DNA of 22,383 bases from positions 1 through 22,383 of the forward strand of contig JAFLUQ010000020.1 of assembly GCA_022508735.1 (NCBI GenBank). The letters are read 5' to 3'. Below, piece by piece: positions 7,220 through 13,687 of the stretch. The stretch comes from Oscillospiraceae bacterium (GTDB lineage Bacteria > Bacillota > Clostridia > UMGS1883). The notes under the pieces were generated by a model that was not told the DNA's origin, searched no databases, and saw only the letters and a program-made list of their open reading frames with translations. The position numbers and the translations under genes are program-made. Each line of letters opens with the position of its first letter. Position 1 is the stretch's first letter.

Positions 7220-7642
7220 TTAAAATGCAGTTTTTCCCGCCTTTTTCGGGTTAACGATGTCACGCCAGCCAAGATCTCCGCGTTCGAGACCCCTTACCAG
7301 CACCTCAGCAGTAGCCACGTTAGTGGCAAGAGGGATATTGTGCACGTCACAAAGGCGGAACAATGCACTTACATCCGGCTCGTGGGGCTGGGCCGTGAGC
7401 GGGTCGCGGAAAAACAGCACCAAGTCGATCTCGTCATAGGCTATTCTTGCACCTATCTGCTGGTCGCCGCCCTGAGGGCCGGACAGAAAGCGGTGAACGT
7501 TCAGACCCGTTGCCTCGGTCACAAGGCCGCCCGTGGTGCCGGTTGCGCAGAGAGTATGCTTTTCGAGTATGCCCTTATAGGCGATACAGAACTGAACCAT
7601 CAGCTCTTTTTTCTGGTCGTGCGCGATCAATGCAATGTTCAT
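7220..7642 (-). CDS. mgsA: Methylglyoxal synthase
   Basis: The 140-residue enzyme converts dihydroxyacetone phosphate to methylglyoxal and phosphate, a bypass that relieves sugar-phosphate stress. Key blocks are all present: IALIAHDQKK (His8, Asp9, Lys12 region), the phosphate-binding ATGTTGGL, SGPQGGDQQIGA with catalytic Asp60, FFRDPLTAQPHEPD with the active-site His87, and PLATNVATAE. GGAGGG lies six bases before ATG 7642. It follows minD by 23 bases and precedes tex by 16, so it is translated from the shape and division message. mgsA next to minD or mreCD genes is a repeated arrangement in Clostridia and Bacillus relatives; there is no obvious metabolic link. Confidence 0.96.
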   Translation of the reverse strand: MNIALIAHDQKKELMVQFCIAYKGILEKHTLCATGTTGGLVTEATGLNVHRFLSGPQGGDQQIGARIAYDEIDLVLFFRDPLTAQPHEPDVSALFRLCDVHNIPLATNVATAEVLVRGLERGDLGWRDIVNPKKAGKTAF

Positions 7643-7665
7643 TTATTACCCTCCAATTCTTAATG

Positions 7666-8448
7666 TCAGTTTTTAAATATTCTTTGCAGAAAACTTTTTT
7701 TCTCTTTAAAATTTATCAGCTCTACCTTTTCGCCGCACAGTCTTGCGGCCATGTTGCGGAAGGCACGTCCGGCCTCACTTCCAGGGTCAGTAATCACCAG
7801 CTCTATGGTGTTGGCCGCAATGACGACCTTTTCGTCCTCGGGCACCGCACCGAGAAGGTTTATCGACAGGTAGTTCATAACGTCCTCAACATCCGGCATG
7901 AGACCGCGCCGGATAAGCGACGGCCGCATACGGTTTATCACCAGCAGCTGTTCGGCCATTTCCTCTTTTTCGAGGAGACCGAGCACCCTGTCGGCGTCAC
8001 GAATGCCGCTGAGTTCAGGTACTGTTACGACTATAGCGCCGTCGGCTCCTGCCACGGCGCTCTCGAACCCCTGCTCGATCCCGGCAGGGCAGTCGATGAG
8101 CACAAAGTCGTATTCGGGGCGTATCTTTTCGGTGAGATTGCGCATCTGCGCCATTGTAACGAAGGACTTATCCTTAGTCTGAGCCGCAGGTATCAAGTAA
8201 AGATTATCCACATTTCGATGGCGAAGAATGGCCCTTTTAGGTTCACATACCTCCTCGACCACATCCACAAGGTCGTAGACAATTCCACCCTCGAGGCCGA
8301 GGGCTATATCGAGGTTTCTGAGGCCGGTGTCGGTGTCAATGAGCAGAGTACGCTTTCCGCGCATGGCAAGCGCCGCGCCTAAGTTCGCTGTTGTGGTAGT
8401 CTTGCCAACGCCGCCCTTGCCGCTCGTAACAACGTATACTTTACCCAT
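7666..8448 (-). CDS. minD: Septum site-determining ATPase MinD
   Basis: The 260-residue protein is a deviant Walker ATPase of the MinD/ParA family: SGKGGVGKTT at residues 9-18 with the two signature lysines, switch region IDTDTGLRNLDIALGLE, Walker B FVLIDCPAG, and a C-terminal amphipathic helix KKSFLQRIFKN that would bind the membrane. MinD recruits the division inhibitor MinC to keep FtsZ rings off wrong sites. The match is to MinD rather than ParA or FlhG because of the membrane helix and the LRNLDIALGLE signature. GGAGGTGATATC precedes ATG 8448. minC is absent from its usual place upstream (only 76 bases separate minD from the penicillin-binding protein gene) and no minE follows. Confidence 0.94.
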   Translation of the reverse strand: MGKVYVVTSGKGGVGKTTTTANLGAALAMRGKRTLLIDTDTGLRNLDIALGLEGGIVYDLVDVVEEVCEPKRAILRHRNVDNLYLIPAAQTKDKSFVTMAQMRNLTEKIRPEYDFVLIDCPAGIEQGFESAVAGADGAIVVTVPELSGIRDADRVLGLLEKEEMAEQLLVINRMRPSLIRRGLMPDVEDVMNYLSINLLGAVPEDEKVVIAANTIELVITDPGSEAGRAFRNMAARLCGEKVELINFKEKKSFLQRIFKN

Positions 8449-8524
8449 GATATCACCTCCGGTTCTAAGTTATAGGTAATAGCGAATGTTTAATAAGTGT
8501 GGCATCAAAGCTCAGCCTTTGTTT

Positions 8525-10600
8525 TTAAGGTTTCAGGGTATTAGGCGCGGACGTTTCCTCATCGCTGTCACCGCTGAAATACTTCTCTATGACGGTGCGG
8601 ACTATGGGCGCCGCCTTACTGCCGCCGCCGGACTTTTCCAGCACGCAGGCAACTGCTATCTGTGGATTGTCGTAGGGAGCATAGGCAATGTAAATTCCAT
8701 TTGTGTAAATTTCACTTATCTGCGCACTGCCGGTCTTGGCCGCCACAGGCACTTTACAGCCTTCAAAGGCTGATCTGGCTGTGCCGGAGGTGACCACCAT
8801 ACGCATACCCTTCGTGACCGCCTCATATGCCTCGGGGGTCATCTGTATGCGGGAAACCTCCTCCGGATGGATGGTTATCTCTGCTGCTCCCTGCCCGGCC
8901 TGTATGCTCTTTACGAGATGGGGTCTATAAAGAACTCCGCCATTGGCGATAGCCGCCGTATAGCAGGCCAGCTGAAGCGGGGTCACAAGAGTGTCGGACT
9001 GGCCGATAGCCGTCTGGAGTACATCGCCGGGGAACCATGTTCCGCCGCGCTGCTCCCTGTTCTGTGGGCTGGCCACACTGCCCGAGGCCTCCTCATCTTC
9101 CAGCTCTATGCCTGTTTTGCTGCCGAAACCGAAATCCCGAGCGTACTGGTCAAGTTTTTCAATACCGAGCCTGCGGCCCGTATCAAAGAAGAAGATATTG
9201 CAGGAATCCCTTATGGCTTCGCTGACATTCTCAGATCCGTGGGTATCGCCGCTTTGATTATATATCCAGCAGCCGGGCTGGTAATCCCGGTAGTAGGTGT
9301 ACTTTCCGGTATCCTCAATGGTTTCGTCCACCGTGATGACCCCCTCCTGAAGCGCGGCAAAGGCCACACAGGGCTTGAAGGTGGAGCCGGGAGTATAAGT
9401 GCCCATCAGAGCTCGGTTAATCAGCGGGCGGGCTGAGTTTTCCAACAGCTCAGAATACGAGCTGTTGAACTTCTCTATATCATAGCTTGGATAAGACGCC
9501 ATTGTCAGCACATCGCCGCTGTTCACGTCCAGCACTACCACAGCGCCGCTGTCGCAGTCGTTACCTCCCTCGGCGCTTCCCGCCTCGTCGGCTATATTTA
9601 TTATATTCTCTTTAAGGGCCGCTTCCGCAGTCTTTTGCAGCTCAAAGTCTATAGTAAGGCTTACGTTGCGGCCGTTCACCGCCGCCTTTTCAATGGAGGA
9701 TTCAATATTACTGCCGCCGAAGGTCTGCTGTGCGGCACTCAGACCATCCTCGCCGCGCAGGTATTTTTCGAGGTATTTTTCAAGCCCTTGCTTACCTATA
9801 CGGGAGTTGATGTTATAGCCCTCGTCCTGGTGCTCCTCGTACTCCTCACGGCTGATATTCGCAACACGGCCCAATATATGAGAGGCCACGCCCGGCGCGG
9901 CATAGTCACGCACAGGCTGAACCACTACCCGTGAGCCAACAAAACCGGCAGACTGCTCTTTAATGGTCGTAACCACATCAATACTGACGTCGCTGGCGAA
10001 CACATATGGGGTGCTTGCAGAAAAGCTTCGCTCCTCCATATCCATACGCACTTCCGCGAGCCGTGTCAGCCCGGTGCCGGTATATCCATCAAGGTTGTAT
10101 TTTTGTATAAGCTGATAAAGTATATCGTTGGCGGAGTCATCGGCAGAAAAACCGTGCTTCTCCTTCCACTCTTTTTCCGCTGAGGACTCCGTTTCCCCTT
10201 CAGGCTGTGATGACGCAGGGTAAAGACTCCCCTCCCCGCCCAGATCAAAGCCATAGTTCTCACCGTCGTAGCTGAAAACCATTTCAGCATTTCTTGTCTG
10301 ATCCAAGCGGTCAAACACGTAGCATAGATTATATATCAGCCGATTAAGCATTTCATCGTCCATGCCGGTTTGCTTCTGTATCTGAACGCTGTATCCGCTG
10401 CGGTTCGTCACAATATCACGGCCATAGCGGTCATATATTTCACCGCGAGGAGCCTCAAGCACTATGCTTCTGGTAGTGCGGCGGTCGCTTCGCTCACGGT
10501 AATCACGGCCCTCAACCAGCTGCAGCTGGATAAGGCCTGCGAAAATTATCGCGGCACAAATGAATATGATTATTCTTGCCGCTGTAAAACGCCCTTTCAC
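8525..10600 (-). CDS. mrdA: Penicillin-binding protein 2, class B transpeptidase for elongation
   Basis: The 691-residue class B penicillin-binding protein has an N-terminal membrane anchor (about residues 8-28), a PBP dimerisation domain starting IVLEAPRGEIYDRYG, and a transpeptidase domain with all three motifs: S406-TFK in TPGSTFKP, S466-CN, and KTG at 622-624. It crosslinks peptidoglycan in the elongation machinery with MreC and MreD. A Glu/Ser-rich stretch around 124-150 is an insert in the dimerisation region. GTG at 10600 overlaps the mreD stop by four bases (GTGA), with GGGGAGG nine bases upstream. A SpoVD/FtsI-type division enzyme is less likely given the mreCD context and the absence of PASTA domains. 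Confidence 0.93.
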   Translation of the reverse strand: MKGRFTAARIIIFICAAIIFAGLIQLQLVEGRDYRERSDRRTTRSIVLEAPRGEIYDRYGRDIVTNRSGYSVQIQKQTGMDDEMLNRLIYNLCYVFDRLDQTRNAEMVFSYDGENYGFDLGGEGSLYPASSQPEGETESSAEKEWKEKHGFSADDSANDILYQLIQKYNLDGYTGTGLTRLAEVRMDMEERSFSASTPYVFASDVSIDVVTTIKEQSAGFVGSRVVVQPVRDYAAPGVASHILGRVANISREEYEEHQDEGYNINSRIGKQGLEKYLEKYLRGEDGLSAAQQTFGGSNIESSIEKAAVNGRNVSLTIDFELQKTAEAALKENIINIADEAGSAEGGNDCDSGAVVVLDVNSGDVLTMASYPSYDIEKFNSSYSELLENSARPLINRALMGTYTPGSTFKPCVAFAALQEGVITVDETIEDTGKYTYYRDYQPGCWIYNQSGDTHGSENVSEAIRDSCNIFFFDTGRRLGIEKLDQYARDFGFGSKTGIELEDEEASGSVASPQNREQRGGTWFPGDVLQTAIGQSDTLVTPLQLACYTAAIANGGVLYRPHLVKSIQAGQGAAEITIHPEEVSRIQMTPEAYEAVTKGMRMVVTSGTARSAFEGCKVPVAAKTGSAQISEIYTNGIYIAYAPYDNPQIAVACVLEKSGGGSKAAPIVRTVIEKYFSGDSDEETSAPNTLKP

Positions 10601-11088
10601 GTCTTAGCGCCTCCCCTCTTAAGGTGATCCGCCACCCACAGAAGGGGCAAGGAAAGCACAGAGTTTATTACGGCAGTCACAAGGGCGGTCAGAAGCCAAC
10701 GACCCACACCTATATCGCCTCTCGGCACAGCCAGTGACAGCAGGCCGTAGGCCAGATAATACAAAAGAGTGAACAGCCACACATACCCCGCCATCAAAGC
10801 AGGGGAATTATTTATCCTTTCTGAAGCCAGAAGCTTCACGCCCACAGCCAGATACATACATAACAGCGCACCGACTCCAAAGCCACGGGCCGCAGCCCCG
10901 TCCATAAGAATTCCGGTAAGCCCCCCATAGACTGCCGCCTCGCCCGGTGAACTGAAAAAGCTTATGCCAATAATGGCCAACACGCATAGATTCGCCGAAA
11001 ATCCGAATATTCTCAGCTGTTGAACCAGTGTAAACTGTAATATAAGCGCCGCAAGAAGCACGGCTATTTTTATGATTATTTTTTTCAT
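10597..11088 (-). CDS. mreD: Rod shape-determining protein MreD
   Basis: The 163-residue protein is almost entirely hydrophobic, with about five membrane segments and conserved-looking turns such as FFSSPGEAAVYGGLTGILMDG. MreD is a membrane partner of MreC and PBP2 in the elongasome. Sequence conservation of MreD is always low, so the call rests on size, topology, the F-x-G-L-x-x-D-like loop (GGLTGILMDG) and its place between mreC and mrdA. ATG 11088 lies 25 bases after the mreC stop, with AGAGGAAAAGAGG between them. Its stop overlaps the GTG start of the next gene, so translation is coupled. Confidence 0.9.
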   Translation of the reverse strand: MKKIIIKIAVLLAALILQFTLVQQLRIFGFSANLCVLAIIGISFFSSPGEAAVYGGLTGILMDGAAARGFGVGALLCMYLAVGVKLLASERINNSPALMAGYVWLFTLLYYLAYGLLSLAVPRGDIGVGRWLLTALVTAVINSVLSLPLLWVADHLKRGGAKT

Positions 11089-11113
11089 ACTCAGCCGAAC
11101 CTCTTTTCCTCTG

Positions 11114-11929
11114 CTACTTTCCTATCGAAACAAGCACTTCCGTTACGCTGCTTACATCCACAGCGTTCTCTATCTCACAGCTCAGCGTCAGTCCGTCGGC
11201 ACTTGTCACGACCTCCGTGACCTTGCCTATGCGCAGCCCCTTCGGGAAGATCCCGCCGGCTCCTGAGGTCTCTATGTTGTCGCCCACAACAATGCGGGCG
11301 TTTTTATCAAGATAATTCAGGCTGCATTTGCCCTGAGGCGTCAACCCGCTCTTGCCCTCCACGAGGCCCATGTCGTTAGTGCGGCCGCAGACGGCCCCCA
11401 CCGAAGATTCCACGTCATTTATGGTCTTGACCTTGGCGTAGTCCACACCTACTTCAACAACGCTGCCCACAAGTCCGTCGGGCACGATTACTACCGAATT
11501 CAATTCCACGCCCCCTGCGCTTCCCCGGTCGATGACTATTGTCTCGTACCAGTCGCCGCTGTCGCGTGAGATAACATTAGCTCCGGCGTATTCAGCCTCG
11601 TCACGCAGATCCTTCATGTCAAGCAATGCGCGAAGGCGCTCGTTTTCACTTATATATGTGTCTATGTTTATAGTCTCCTGCTCAAGGCTGGCTATACGCT
11701 CGCGAAGAGCCTCATTTTCACCCTTATATTTTCCGCTGTTTATGATGCTGTCAAAGAAATCGCCAACAGCGCCAAAAGATGAAGCTACCCTGTGAATTGG
11801 CGTTATCAACGTTCCGACGAAAGAATTTACTGCGTCGTTTCCCGTAACAGCTGACGCCGCCATAATTCCCAGGATTATACCCGTCACTATGAGGAGCACT
11901 ATCCACAGTCGTTTTGCTATTTTATTCAA
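11114..11929 (-). CDS. mreC: Rod shape-determining protein MreC
   Basis: The 271-residue protein has an N-terminal membrane helix (about 8-28), a coiled coil around 65-105 (ENEALRERIASLEQETINID region) and the two-barrel extracellular domain of MreC, with ISRDSGDWYETIVIDRGS, GLVGSVVEVG, and IFPKGLRIGKVTEV as recognisable blocks. MreC shapes the elongasome outside the membrane and binds PBP2. The start codon is TTG at 11929, seven bases after a strong AAGGAGG. The TTG overlaps the stop of a short leader reading frame (TTGA). mreB, normally directly upstream of mreC, is missing here; maf takes its place. Confidence 0.94.
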   Translation of the reverse strand: MNKIAKRLWIVLLIVTGIILGIMAASAVTGNDAVNSFVGTLITPIHRVASSFGAVGDFFDSIINSGKYKGENEALRERIASLEQETINIDTYISENERLRALLDMKDLRDEAEYAGANVISRDSGDWYETIVIDRGSAGGVELNSVVIVPDGLVGSVVEVGVDYAKVKTINDVESSVGAVCGRTNDMGLVEGKSGLTPQGKCSLNYLDKNARIVVGDNIETSGAGGIFPKGLRIGKVTEVVTSADGLTLSCEIENAVDVSSVTEVLVSIGK

Positions 11930-11997
11930 ACTGCCGCCTCCTTACGCCTGCCGGGAAATTTTCCCGATGACGCATTAAAAATGCTCGGAATACACAT
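11926..11997 (-). CDS. Possible 23-codon leader ORF overlapping the mreC start
   Basis: ATG at 11997 has AGGAG four bases upstream and opens MCIPSIFNASSGKFPGRRKE, ending in a TGA that shares four bases with the TTG start of mreC. The strong mreC ribosome site AAGGAGG lies inside this frame. No protein family is apparent; if translated it would couple ribosomes to the weak TTG start. The small CGGGAA-AAT-TTCCCG hairpin (about 11952-11966) also lies in it. Confidence 0.35.
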   Translation of the reverse strand: MCIPSIFNASSGKFPGRRKEAAV

Positions 11998-12053
11998 AGT
12001 ACTCCTGCGTTTTTTGCCTCGCCTCAGGAAAAAATTCACTCGGCAATCGCCAT

Positions 12054-12083
12054 ATTATATTTATTAATCAGTGATCACTTCAA
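12054..12083 (-). promoter_or_regulatory. Likely promoter of mreC-mreD-mrdA-minD-mgsA
   Basis: TTGAAG (12083-12078), inside the last codons of maf, is followed after 18 bases by a perfect TATAAT (12059-12054). The predicted transcript has a leader of about 115 bases containing the 23-codon frame. Confidence 0.5.
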
Positions 12084-12659
12084 AATTTCTATTCCAAACT
12101 CTTTTTTCAGTGTCTCTCCCAGCTTGCAGACCGGAAGGCCAACTACGTTGAAGTAGTCACCCTCAATGCCCTCAATGAGCAGGCTGCCCTTTTCCTGTAT
12201 GCCATAGGCTCCGGCCTTATCCATAGGTTCGCCGCTTTTAATGTAGGCCGCTATCTCCTCCTCAGACAGAGGCTTGAACCTTACCTTTGTCACCTGAGAA
12301 TCTGCCACGGTATCCATATTAGTGCAGCGCACGGCGGCAAAACCTGTGTATACCTCATGGGTGCGTCCGCTGAGAGTGCGAAGCATTTCTGCCGCTTCAG
12401 CCTCGTTTTTTGGCTTTCCGAGGATATTTTCGTCTATATATACGCAAGTGTCTGCGCCAATGCATAGAATATCTTTCCCGGAATATCGTTTAGCCACGTG
12501 CAAGGCCTTGAGCATGGCCAGCTGAGTCACCATGCGCCGAGGATTGGTCTCTTTAACGGCAGACTCATCAATATCCGCCGGAATGACCCTCGGATTTAAC
12601 CCTATACTGTTAAGCAGCTCGATCCTTCTGGGCGAGCCGGATGCAAGAACCCAAAGCAT
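12075..12659 (-). CDS. maf: Maf-family nucleoside triphosphate pyrophosphatase
   Basis: The 194-residue protein has the Maf pattern: ASGSPRRIELL (residues 6-16) for phosphate binding, IGADTCVYID with the catalytic Asp70, ILGKPKNEAEA, LSGRTHEVYTG, and KAGAYGIQEKGSLLIEGIEGDYFNVVGLP. Maf proteins hydrolyse non-canonical or pyrimidine nucleotides (dTTP, UTP, modified forms) and in Bacillus are linked to septum control. Maf is usually found near radC and mreBCD, and here it directly precedes mreC. ATG 12659 follows GAAAGGAAA. The gene has its own consensus promoter at 12710-12738. Confidence 0.95.
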   Translation of the reverse strand: MLWVLASGSPRRIELLNSIGLNPRVIPADIDESAVKETNPRRMVTQLAMLKALHVAKRYSGKDILCIGADTCVYIDENILGKPKNEAEAAEMLRTLSGRTHEVYTGFAAVRCTNMDTVADSQVTKVRFKPLSEEEIAAYIKSGEPMDKAGAYGIQEKGSLLIEGIEGDYFNVVGLPVCKLGETLKKEFGIEILK

Positions 12660-12709
12660 ATTGACGCTTTCCTTTCGTATATCTTGTTTTCGATTTTATC
12701 TCATTATTA

Positions 12710-12738
12710 AGTATACCACAAATGCAAATTGTTTTCAA
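12710..12738 (-). promoter_or_regulatory. Promoter of maf
   Basis: TTGAAA (12738-12733) and TATACT (12715-12710) lie 17 bases apart on the minus strand, about 50 bases before the maf start codon. Confidence 0.7.
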
Positions 12739-12810
12739 TAGCAAAGTTTTAAATTTACATATTTTTTACTTTGCTGCTATATAAATCTTCGATTTATATG
12801 ATTATAATAT

Positions 12811-12837
12811 CAAAAGAGGCCGCCCAAAGGCGGCCCC
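12811..12837 (-). terminator. Intrinsic terminator after the acidic membrane protein gene
   Basis: On the minus strand GGCCGCC pairs perfectly with GGCGGCC around a TTTG loop, with an outer GG/CC-like extension, followed by CTCTTTTG. It lies 20 bases after the stop codon at 12857. Confidence 0.8.
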
Positions 12838-12856
12838 AATGCTTTACTTATCCTTA

Positions 12857-13399
12857 TTATTCTTCCTCATCCTCGTCGTCATCGTACTCGTAATCGTCGT
12901 CGTCATCGTCATCATATTCATCGTCGTCTTCGTCATCATCGTCGTCTCTGTTTCTTCCAAAAGCATTCATTGCAAAGAATATCGCACTGAATATGCACAC
13001 AACAACTATAAGGAGTATGATAAACTTGACAAACCAACCGCCGGAGGATTTTTCTTCACTTTCGGCAGGGGTATTGTTATTATTCTCGTCTGAAGGAACG
13101 TTCACATCGCCGTCCTCATTGCCGACCGCTGCGACGCTGCCGACTTCCTGAAGCTGAGCTTCCTTAGCGGCGATCTCGCTCTCAAGCGCTGCTATCTTGG
13201 TCTCATACTTGCTTTCAACCTGACTGAGTTCCAGTGTGACCTTCTCCAGCTCCTCGCGGGTCTTCTTAACCCGGCCGCTCTGAATGGCACTGCCAATGAT
13301 TCCGCCGATTATCAATAGCACTACGGCCATGACGATTATAAGCGTTGTTTTTTGCTGTTTTTTATTTGTACTTCTTCTTGAACTTCTCTGCTCGTCCAT
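12857..13399 (-). CDS. Two-pass membrane protein with extracytoplasmic coiled coil and poly-acidic tail, unknown
   Basis: From ATG 13399, with GGAGG eight bases upstream, the product is 180 residues. A basic N-terminus (SSRRSTNKKQQK) is followed by a first membrane helix (about 20-40), a coiled coil of roughly 45-87 rich in E, K, L and Q, an Asn/Asp/Pro-rich linker, a second helix (about 122-145) and a final 30 residues that are almost only Asp, Glu and Tyr. By the positive-inside rule both ends are cytoplasmic, so the coiled coil faces outside. I know no family for it. The tail is coded by a GAY/GAR triplet-rich tract (12857-12950). It has its own strong promoter and terminator, so it is a single-gene unit. 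An upstream TTG start (13414) overlaps the ribosome site and was rejected. Confidence 0.8.
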   Translation of the reverse strand: MDEQRSSRRSTNKKQQKTTLIIVMAVVLLIIGGIIGSAIQSGRVKKTREELEKVTLELSQVESKYETKIAALESEIAAKEAQLQEVGSVAAVGNEDGDVNVPSDENNNNTPAESEEKSSGGWFVKFIILLIVVVCIFSAIFFAMNAFGRNRDDDDDEDDDEYDDDDDDDYEYDDDEDEEE

Positions 13400-13432
13400 A
13401 TTGAACTCCTCCAAATTTTTATCATTTATCTA

Positions 13433-13461
13433 ATTATAGCACAGTATTTCAAACTTATCAA
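13433..13461 (-). promoter_or_regulatory. Promoter of the acidic membrane protein gene
   Basis: TTGATA (13461-13456) and a perfect TATAAT (13438-13433) are 17 bases apart on the minus strand, about 35 bases before the start codon. Confidence 0.75.
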
Positions 13462-13502
13462 GTCATATTTCGATTTTTTTCATGATTTTTTTGTAAATAA
13501 TT

Positions 13503-13529
13503 TAAAAACGGGCCTGCCGAAGCAGACCC
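13503..13529 (-). terminator. Terminator of the feo cluster
   Basis: The minus strand has GGGTCTGC paired with GCAGGCCC (one G-U pair) around a stable TTCG tetraloop, followed by GTTTTTAAATTATTT. It follows the Cys-rich protein gene directly and closes the feoA-feoA-feoB unit. Confidence 0.85.
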
Positions 13530-13535
13530 ATTTCT

Positions 13536-13676
13536 TTATTTTTTATTGCACATACCTGAGCAGCCGCTGCATCCGCAGCCACAGCCACCCTTGCCGGACT
13601 TCTTCTGCTTCACAAGCGCACGCACAGCCGCGGCCACTATGAAGAGAAGTGCTATCAATACTATTATTGTACCCAT
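13536..13676 (-). CDS. FeoB-associated Cys-rich membrane protein
   Basis: This 46-residue frame starts at ATG 13676 with AAGGAGG six bases upstream, twelve bases past the feoB stop. The protein has one N-terminal membrane helix (MGTIIVLIALLFIVAAA), a basic stretch VKQKKSGKGG, and the cysteine cluster CGCGCSGCSGMC. That is the layout of the FeoB-associated Cys-rich membrane protein family found directly after feoB in many Firmicutes. These proteins are thought to help ferrous iron transport, perhaps in the way FeoC does, but the mechanism is unproven. It is the last gene of the cluster, with a terminator directly after it. Confidence 0.9.
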   Translation of the reverse strand: MGTIIVLIALLFIVAAAVRALVKQKKSGKGGCGCGCSGCSGMCNKK

Positions 13677-13687
13677 TGTCTTCCTCC

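Noticed and set aside
7447..8382. Long plus-strand open frame opposite mgsA and minD
   Set aside because: It is antisense to two well-supported genes, has no ribosome site, and its sequence shows no family pattern. It is open because of the codon use of the genes opposite.
12857..12950. Simple GAY/GAR triplet tract as a tandem repeat or transfer mark
   Set aside because: It is the coding sequence of an acidic tail and has no flanking repeat or sign of insertion.
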